Shown here: positions 22,822-28,100 of the stretch, piece after piece | How the letters are laid out: every line of letters starts with the position of its first letter | Numbering within the stretch: the first letter of the stretch is position 1 | Origin: Candidatus Saccharimonadota bacterium | Lineage (GTDB): Bacteria; Patescibacteriota; Saccharimonadia; Saccharimonadales; Saccharimonadaceae | Reading direction: 5' to 3' | Assembly (NCBI GenBank): GCA_017421685.1 | Contig: JAFOHW010000004.1 | Location: 1 to 28,100, forward strand | DNA: 28,100 nt | The notes under the pieces: generated by a model | What the model was told of the DNA's origin: nothing | The model's input: the letters and a program-made list of their open reading frames with translations, nothing else | Database searches by the model: none | Made by a program: the position numbers and the translations under genes

Positions 22822-24300
22822 TTATTCATCTCTTAACTCCTTAGAAAACTCAATCAAACGTTTATCGCTTCGCCTCGGCCCGACAATCTGAAGCCCAATT
22901 GGTAGCCCATCTTTAGTTTTTCCGACCGGAATAGTTAATCCAGGCACTCCCGCTAAATTCAGCGACACTGACATAACATCTTCTAGGTACATTGCGACAG
23001 GGTCATTAACTTTCTCACCTAGTTTAAAGGCTGGACTCGGAGAAACCGGCGAAAGAATAAAATCACAATCCGAAAACGCTTTAGCATATTCTTCTACGAT
23101 CAATGTTCTTGCTTTTGCCGCTTTTAAGAAATAAGCATCATAAAACCCGCTCGATAATACGAAGTTTCCAATCATAATTCGACGTTTATTCTCGGGCATA
23201 AAGCCCTCACTTCGAGTATTTTCGTATAACTTATCTAAATTGCTAGAATCTTTCGAACGCAGACCATAACGAACTCCGTCATACCTCGATAGATTACTTG
23301 CAACCTCCGCTGGCACGATAATATAGTAAACAGAAAGCGCATATTTTAAGCTCGGCATATCCAATTCAATAATCTCATGACCCCTTGATTTCAGGAATTC
23401 AATTTTTGATTTAAGCGCGTCCCGAATCTCCGCATTAACAGAGGTATTATCGAAATCTTTAATGACGCCGACTCGAGCGCGGAAATCAGATGATTCTCGA
23501 CCATCCGCGACAACGGGAGCGGAATGAGTGCCGGAGCCCCGTGACGACGGGCGCGCAGGCACGAGTCGAGAATCATCTGATCCCGTGTCTGTATCAGCAT
23601 TATAATAATCCGGCAAAGTCGTCATGTCTTTCGGATCTCGTCCCGCCGTAATCGACATCAATAAATCCATATCTTCAGGCGTCTTCGTAAAAAACCCGAC
23701 ACAATCAGTCGACGAAGCCATTGCGACAACCCCATATCTCGAGATACAACCATAAGTCGGTTTAAGACCATAAACCCCATTGAATGAAGCTGGCTGACGA
23801 ATCGAGCCTCCAGTATCTGTACCAGTCGCAAACTCAACTATATCAAGCGCAACCGCAACCGCCGAACCTCCTGACGATCCTCCAGCAACACGTTCCTTAT
23901 CAAATGCGTTCAAAGTCGGCCCGAAATATGAATTTTCAGTTGAAGAACCATGTGCGAAAGCGTCCATATTCGTTCGCCCGATCATAATTGCCCCTTCGTC
24001 CTCGAGTTTTTTCACCGCTGTCGCCGTAATTGGCGAGGTGAACCCTTCTAGGATATGCGCCGAAGCTGTCGATTCCCCTTCCAGGCTCAAGAAATTATCT
24101 TTAAGCGCATACGGAACTCCTGCTAGGCGCCCAACTTCTTCTCCTCGCTTTATTTTTTCATCAATCTCGCGCGCTTTCTTTAATGCACCTTCCTCATTCA
24201 AAAAAGTAAATATATTATAATCGCTAAAATGCTTCGCCTTCTCAAGCGCATCTCTTACCAATCTCTCTGCTGAAACCTTTTTATTCGCAATTTTCATCAT
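22822..24300 (-). CDS. gatA: Asp-tRNA(Asn)/Glu-tRNA(Gln) amidotransferase subunit A with in-frame palindromic insert
   Basis: 492 aa. The amidase releases ammonia from glutamine for the GatB reaction. The amidase signature is complete: GVPYALKDNF with Lys67, AGGSSGGSAVAVA and GTDTGGSIRQPASFNGVYGLKPTYG with the cis-Ser and nucleophile Ser. The C-terminal part (PVSPSPAFKLGEK, LNLAGVPGLTIPVG, GLPIGLQIVGP) is normal. Residues about 240-272 (including LVPARPSSRGSGTHSAPVV) do not belong to the family and are encoded by a GC-rich palindromic element. It sits in the surface region before RARVGVIKDF, so function is probably kept. The ATG overlaps the gatC stop by 4 nt. Confidence 0.96.
   Translation of the reverse strand: MMKIANKKVSAERLVRDALEKAKHFSDYNIFTFLNEEGALKKAREIDEKIKRGEEVGRLAGVPYALKDNFLSLEGESTASAHILEGFTSPITATAVKKLEDEGAIMIGRTNMDAFAHGSSTENSYFGPTLNAFDKERVAGGSSGGSAVAVALDIVEFATGTDTGGSIRQPASFNGVYGLKPTYGCISRYGVVAMASSTDCVGFFTKTPEDMDLLMSITAGRDPKDMTTLPDYYNADTDTGSDDSRLVPARPSSRGSGTHSAPVVADGRESSDFRARVGVIKDFDNTSVNAEIRDALKSKIEFLKSRGHEIIELDMPSLKYALSVYYIIVPAEVASNLSRYDGVRYGLRSKDSSNLDKLYENTRSEGFMPENKRRIMIGNFVLSSGFYDAYFLKAAKARTLIVEEYAKAFSDCDFILSPVSPSPAFKLGEKVNDPVAMYLEDVMSVSLNLAGVPGLTIPVGKTKDGLPIGLQIVGPRRSDKRLIEFSKELRDE
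23485..23581. repeat. GC-rich palindromic element, copy B (inside gatA)
   Basis: Perfect 16-bp inverted arms, ATCAGATGATTCTCGA (23485-23500) and its complement (23566-23581). The core from 23504 matches copy A: TCCGCGACAACGGGAG, GAGCCCCGT and ACGACGGGCGCG. The distance between arm starts is 81 nt, exactly 27 codons. The core hairpin is CCCGT-GACG-ACGGG. Arms share only the inner TCGA with copy A. Confidence 0.93.
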
Positions 24301-24584
24301 AATACCTTTGGTACTTTAATTTGATGTTCTTTCTCCTCTTGTGCTAAACCAAGTAGCTCTTCGCGACTGGCGTCTTGCGGTAAAATCTCATCTTCTCGCC
24401 AAACATTTTCCATCTCAAAGACCTGATAAGTCGGCTCAATTTCGTCAGTATTTAATTTATCGAGCTGAGAAATATATTTAATAATATCTTGTAAATCCTT
24501 ACCTAGAGAAGTAACTTCATCTTCAGATAAAGAAAAATTCGACAAACTAGCCAGATGTAAAATATCCTCGCGTTTTATTTCCAT
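24297..24584 (-). CDS. gatC: Asp-tRNA(Asn)/Glu-tRNA(Gln) amidotransferase subunit C
   Basis: 95 aa, normal GatC length. The small subunit stabilises GatA-GatB. The family pattern is clear: MEIKREDILHLASLSNFSLS, LGKDLQDIIKYISQLDKLNT and the DEIEPTYQVFEMENVWREDE segment. It starts the gat operon. TGG-TATAAT lies 7 nt before the ATG, with no Shine-Dalgarno, so the mRNA is predicted to be leaderless. Its TGA stop is within the ATGATGA overlap with gatA. Confidence 0.95.
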   Translation of the reverse strand: MEIKREDILHLASLSNFSLSEDEVTSLGKDLQDIIKYISQLDKLNTDEIEPTYQVFEMENVWREDEILPQDASREELLGLAQEEKEHQIKVPKVL

Positions 24585-24591
24585 AGTATAA

Positions 24592-24600
24592 ATTATACCA
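24592..24600 (-). promoter_or_regulatory. Leaderless promoter of the gat operon
   Basis: TGG-TATAAT, 7 nt, ATG on the minus strand, in the 17-nt gap after murJ. A weak TTTAGA lies 16 nt upstream of the -10. Confidence 0.7.
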
Positions 24601-24601
24601 C

Positions 24602-26242
24602 TTATTTGACGTTTCTAAAGAGGATTTTTTTAATATATTGAAAAATCGGCTTCGCTTCTTTTAGGTCGAGGAAGTAACTTGCAATTAAGTAAGCAATGGA
24701 AGAAATTGCTGTGATAACCAAGAATTTCGGGATTGTAATTACGAGCGAGGTATCAGTCGCCATCAACGGAATAAATTTTGTCATCGAGAACGCAACGCAT
24801 CCTGTAATTGCTGTCGCAAACAGCATCCTGAAAAATGCTCGCCAGAATGCTTTGTTTAATAGTTCTCCATTAGAGCGTCTTTGCAATAAATAAAGCAAAA
24901 CAATAATTTCAGCTAAAGCTCCAATCGATTGCGCAAGCCCCAGGCCATCAACCCCCCACCCAAGTAGATAGAACCATATCGAAAGCATAATTGTTAACCC
25001 AATCGCAAAAATAGAAACATAGAACGGCGTTTTTGTATCTTGAAAAGCATAGAAACCTCTCGAAGCGATATGAAAGACAGAACGCGCAAAAATTGCAATA
25101 CAGAGCGCTCCAAGAACCGACGCAATTGTTCCGTTACTATCATTATTACCAATATTCGAAATAAAGCTTGTAACATATCCCCGTCCAAAGAAAGCGATAA
25201 CCGTGACTGGAAGCGCAATCCAAATTATTGTTCGGAGCGCTTGTCTGAACGTATTAAAAAATTCATTTTTATCACCAGAACCCAGTTCTTCGGTCAACTT
25301 CGGGAAAAATGCCGTCGAAATTGCGACTCCAACTAGATTCACGGGCATTTGATGTAATGAAGAAGCCTGATTAAACGAACGTACTGCTCCAGCCCCCATT
25401 CTAGAAGACAGGTTCGTATTTACAATTCCATTAATGTAATCAATTCCCTGGTCTAGCGAGCGTGCTGGTAGTAGCCTTAGAATTGAACGAAAACCCTGAT
25501 TCTTCCAACGGATTTTAAAGTCATAATCCATCCCGAGTCCAAAAACTCCAATCAAAGCGACGATTAACTGTAATACGGCGCCGAGAATAACCCCAAGCGC
25601 AACTCCCATAATTCCTCCCTCAAAAATCTGGATTCCAAATATATTAATCCCCCCAGTAAACCAAGTAATACCAATAATAATTCCGACATTATATATTGCT
25701 GGAGCAAATGCATAAAAGATAAACCGTCCGACCGCCTGTTGGATTGAAGTTAAAACCGTCGCAATACTAAATAGGAACGGGTTTATTGCAATTACTCTCG
25801 TCATATTAATTGCGAGCACCATTCCAGACTCATCAAGGCCAGGGCTAACAATGTATCTAATTAGCGGGTCTGCAAAAATCATAATTAAAACACTAGCTAT
25901 CAAAGTTAGAACCGCTAATAAGTTAAGCAAACTAGACGAAAGCTCCCAGGCCGATTTTTTATTTCCTGCTACCAGGCGCTGATTGAAAACCGGCACAAAC
26001 GAAACCGCCAAGGCTCCGGAAGTTAAAATGAAAAACATGAAATCCGGAATCGTGAACGCCGCTGTATATGCGTCAATTCCTGTCGGGTAAGTCCCGAGAT
26101 AATATGAGTTTAGTAAACGGTCGCGAAACAATCCAAGTAAAGCCGAAACTAGAGTTGACGACGCCAAAACGATTGCCGCTGATTTTACCGACAATTTCAT
26201 TTGAGCTAACGCGACGACTGACTTAAATTTGAACTTCCGCAT
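24602..26242 (-). CDS. murJ: Lipid II flippase MurJ
   Basis: 546 aa, an integral membrane protein of the MOP superfamily with about 14 hydrophobic helices. It moves lipid II across the membrane for peptidoglycan synthesis. Family segments: SALLGLFRDRLLNSYYLG near the N-terminus, SGALAVSFVPVFNQRL, ARSLDQGIDYINGIVNTNLSSRMGAGAV (in pieces), LHQMPVNLVGVAISTAFFPKL and SRGFYAFQDTKTP. The start at 26242 lies 6 nt after a TATATT box with no Shine-Dalgarno; the next Met is at residue 15 and also lacks one. It is divergent from the penicillin-binding protein gene, 62 nt away, and the two act in the same pathway. Confidence 0.95.
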   Translation of the reverse strand: MRKFKFKSVVALAQMKLSVKSAAIVLASSTLVSALLGLFRDRLLNSYYLGTYPTGIDAYTAAFTIPDFMFFILTSGALAVSFVPVFNQRLVAGNKKSAWELSSSLLNLLAVLTLIASVLIMIFADPLIRYIVSPGLDESGMVLAINMTRVIAINPFLFSIATVLTSIQQAVGRFIFYAFAPAIYNVGIIIGITWFTGGINIFGIQIFEGGIMGVALGVILGAVLQLIVALIGVFGLGMDYDFKIRWKNQGFRSILRLLPARSLDQGIDYINGIVNTNLSSRMGAGAVRSFNQASSLHQMPVNLVGVAISTAFFPKLTEELGSGDKNEFFNTFRQALRTIIWIALPVTVIAFFGRGYVTSFISNIGNNDSNGTIASVLGALCIAIFARSVFHIASRGFYAFQDTKTPFYVSIFAIGLTIMLSIWFYLLGWGVDGLGLAQSIGALAEIIVLLYLLQRRSNGELLNKAFWRAFFRMLFATAITGCVAFSMTKFIPLMATDTSLVITIPKFLVITAISSIAYLIASYFLDLKEAKPIFQYIKKILFRNVK

Positions 26243-26248
26243 ATATAT

Positions 26249-26257
26249 AATATATCA
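26249..26257 (-). promoter_or_regulatory. Leaderless promoter of murJ
   Basis: TGA-TATATT on the minus strand, then 6 nt (ATATAT) and the ATG at 26242. Confidence 0.55.
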
Positions 26258-26292
26258 TACATAAAAAAATTATGTTTTTTATAAATTTAGTG

Positions 26293-26298
26293 TATAAT
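26293..26298 (+). promoter_or_regulatory. Leaderless promoter of the penicillin-binding protein gene
   Basis: TATAAT followed by 6 nt (AATGAC) and the ATG at 26305. No Shine-Dalgarno and no good -35. Confidence 0.6.
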
Positions 26299-26304
26299 AA
26301 TGAC

Positions 26305-28100
26305 ATGGCTAAGAAAAAATCTGAAGTGATTTTGCCGTCTAAATCTAAAAAGAAGGTAAAATCCTCTAAAAAAACTGCGAATAAACTTACGAAGAAGAAC
26401 ATGAACCTCTACTCGAGCTTAAGCTATAAGTATCGAGCAAAACAAGAAGCTAATTCGCGCAGACGCGCCGAAGAATTAGCGAAATTACCGAAAGAGCCCG
26501 TAAAAAGGTTCTTTGCTAGACTTCATCCTAAGCGAGTCTTTAAGTGGTGGTTCTCTTGGCGAGGTCAAAAAACAATCCTGAAATTCTGTGCTGCCTGTTT
26601 CTTGATTTTAATTATCTTCATCGGCGGATTATTCCTGTATTATAAGAAAGATCTTGACGAGATTCGCCTTGACGAAATGTCCATTTCTGAAACCGTAAAT
26701 ACATATCTCGACCGTAACGGAAAAGTACTCTGGAAAGATACCGGAAGCGAAGATTATCGTCTTGTTGTTGACGCGGATGAAATTTCTGATTATATGTATA
26801 AAGCAACGATTGCGATTGAGGATAAGAATTTTTATAATCACATCGGCGTAGATTTTGGAGCTTTAGTTCGCGCTACCTTATCTACTGTGACTGGTCAGGG
26901 CGTCCAGGGTGGTTCAACTTTGACCCAGCAATTAATCAAACAAGTTTATTTCTCGGATGAGGCCGCAAGCGAAAACCGTGGTGGCTTAACTCGTAAGATT
27001 AAGGAATTGATTCTTTCAATTGAACTTGAGCGCATGTATTCTAAGGACCAGATCCTGACCATGTATCTAAACCAATCTCCTTATGGTGGTCGTCGTAACG
27101 GTGTTGAGTCAGCCGCCCAAACCTATTTCGGAAAGCATGCAAAAGATCTAGACTTAGCTGAATCTTCTCTTCTCGCTGCGATTCCTAATAACCCTGGCGT
27201 TTTGAACCCATACAATACTTATGGAAACGATATGTTGATTGAACGACAACATAAAGTTCTAGATGACATGGTTTCGATGGGATATATCTCTAAGGAAGAA
27301 TCCGAAGAGGCGAAAGAAGTCGCAATCTTAGACACAATTAAACCGGAATCTAGCCAATATGCCGACATGCTTGCGCCCCACTTCGTCCTAGAAGTTAAGT
27401 CTCAACTTGAGGATAAATACGGAATTCAGACTATGCGCGCCGGCGGTTGGACGATAAAAACAACTCTAGATTATCGTGCTCAGGAAATCGCCGAAGATGC
27501 TGTCGCCGTCGGAGCTGGACATACGTATAAAAACAGCAGTGATAATATTGCACTAGTTTCAGTCGACGTCGAGACCTCCCAGGTTGTTGCTATGGTTGGC
27601 TCAATCGATTTCTTTAACGCTTCCTATGGCGAATTAAATGTCACGACCGACTCTCTAATCGAGCCAGGCTCTTCGATCAAGCCGATTCTCGATTACTCTC
27701 CGCTCTTCATGGAACGCGAAGGAATTAACTATGGTCCAGGCTCGGTCTTGAAAGATGAAAACATTAATCGTCTTTATTGTGCCGGTTATTCTGGTAGCTG
27801 TTCCCTAACTAACGCGACTGGAACTTTTTACGGGAATGTAACTATTCGCTTCTCGCTCGGACACTCTCTAAACATCGCCGCCGTAAAAGCCCTATATATC
27901 AATGGCGTAGACAACTCTCTTGAAGTCGCCCACGCTCTCGGAGATGTCTCCTACTGTAAGGATCGTGAAGACTATGGTCTTTCTATCGCGATTGGCTCTG
28001 GTTGTGGCGTAAAAATGGTAGAACATGCGAACGCTTACGCTTCGATCGCTCGAGGTGGAACCTATAAAGACTTAGCTTACGTTCTAGAAATCAAGAACTC
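26305..28100 (+). CDS. Class A penicillin-binding protein (PBP1a-like), 5' part
   Basis: 598 codons are visible and the frame runs off the window. Bifunctional peptidoglycan glycosyltransferase and transpeptidase. A long Lys/Arg-rich cytoplasmic head (1-90) precedes one membrane segment (about 91-113). The GT51 domain has IEDKNFYNHIGVDFGA with catalytic Glu172, QGGSTLTQQLIKQ from 201, KIKELILSIELER and MYLNQSPYGG. The transpeptidase domain has EPGSSIKP with nucleophile Ser456 and Lys459, and HSLN with Ser521 and Asn523. The KTG motif would lie beyond the window. It is paired divergently with murJ. The unusually long basic head could contact nucleic acid or a partner (inference). Confidence 0.95.
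   Translation, partial: MAKKKSEVILPSKSKKKVKSSKKTANKLTKKNMNLYSSLSYKYRAKQEANSRRRAEELAKLPKEPVKRFFARLHPKRVFKWWFSWRGQKTILKFCAACFLILIIFIGGLFLYYKKDLDEIRLDEMSISETVNTYLDRNGKVLWKDTGSEDYRLVVDADEISDYMYKATIAIEDKNFYNHIGVDFGALVRATLSTVTGQGVQGGSTLTQQLIKQVYFSDEAASENRGGLTRKIKELILSIELERMYSKDQILTMYLNQSPYGGRRNGVESAAQTYFGKHAKDLDLAESSLLAAIPNNPGVLNPYNTYGNDMLIERQHKVLDDMVSMGYISKEESEEAKEVAILDTIKPESSQYADMLAPHFVLEVKSQLEDKYGIQTMRAGGWTIKTTLDYRAQEIAEDAVAVGAGHTYKNSSDNIALVSVDVETSQVVAMVGSIDFFNASYGELNVTTDSLIEPGSSIKPILDYSPLFMEREGINYGPGSVLKDENINRLYCAGYSGSCSLTNATGTFYGNVTIRFSLGHSLNIAAVKALYINGVDNSLEVAHALGDVSYCKDREDYGLSIAIGSGCGVKMVEHANAYASIARGGTYKDLAYVLEIKN

Noticed and set aside
23485..23581. gatA as a frameshifted or broken gene
   Set aside because: The frame is continuous through the insert, the catalytic motifs are intact and the added length is a multiple of three.
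1..28100. CRISPR arrays, tRNA, rRNA, insertion sequences, phage genes
   Set aside because: Intergenic gaps are short and none shows spaced direct repeats, cloverleaf patterns or transposase/integrase reading frames.

Overview
The window looks like a chromosomal segment of a reduced-genome bacterium of the Candidate Phyla Radiation (Patescibacteria), most likely Candidatus Saccharibacteria (TM7). This is inferred from family content: a FISUMP-type surface protein, a VaFE-repeat adhesin, paired FemAB-like transferases next to a DegT-like aminotransferase, GatCAB with an extra small gene inside its operon, and an E2-like acyltransferase fold ending in DERIADG. The DNA is AT-rich with short intergenic gaps. 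TGA is used as a stop (galU and gatC), so the UGA-glycine code of SR1/Gracilibacteria does not apply. No tRNA, rRNA or CRISPR array was seen.

Layout. 1-951: 3' end of a FISUMP surface protein and a short remnant of a second copy. 986-5239 (minus): two small membrane proteins and dnaE. 5266-6791 (minus): a GalU-type nucleotidyltransferase and an HdeD-like membrane protein. 6874-12108 (minus): a tightly packed envelope operon (MurF-like ligase, alpha/beta hydrolase, DegT-like PLP enzyme, two FemAB-like transferases). 12243-20791: rpsJ, tuf and fusA on the minus strand in the order of a classical str operon, but separated by plus-strand genes (E2-like acyltransferase, VaFE adhesin, an unknown GC-rich gene). 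20953-24584 (minus): gatC-gatA-HEPN-like-gatB. 24602-28100: divergent murJ and a class A penicillin-binding protein that runs off the end.

Functionally the segment mixes translation (S10, EF-Tu, EF-G, GatCAB), replication (DnaE) and cell envelope (GalU, MurF-like, FemAB pair, MurJ, PBP1, surface proteins).

The most unusual signals are these. (1) A GC-rich palindromic element of about 100 bp is inserted in frame in two unrelated genes, gatA and a FemAB-like gene. The core is nearly identical in the two copies; the outer arms differ between sites but are self-complementary at each. (2) Five genes have a -10 box 6-7 nt before the ATG and no Shine-Dalgarno, so leaderless mRNAs are predicted. (3) EF-G has both guanine-recognition motifs changed (NKIN for NKxD, and no SA motif). 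(4) Two near-consensus plus-strand promoters run straight into a hairpin with a T-run. (5) An orphan GC-rich gene has its own promoter and terminator. (6) A nested palindrome of about 150 nt lies between convergent genes.
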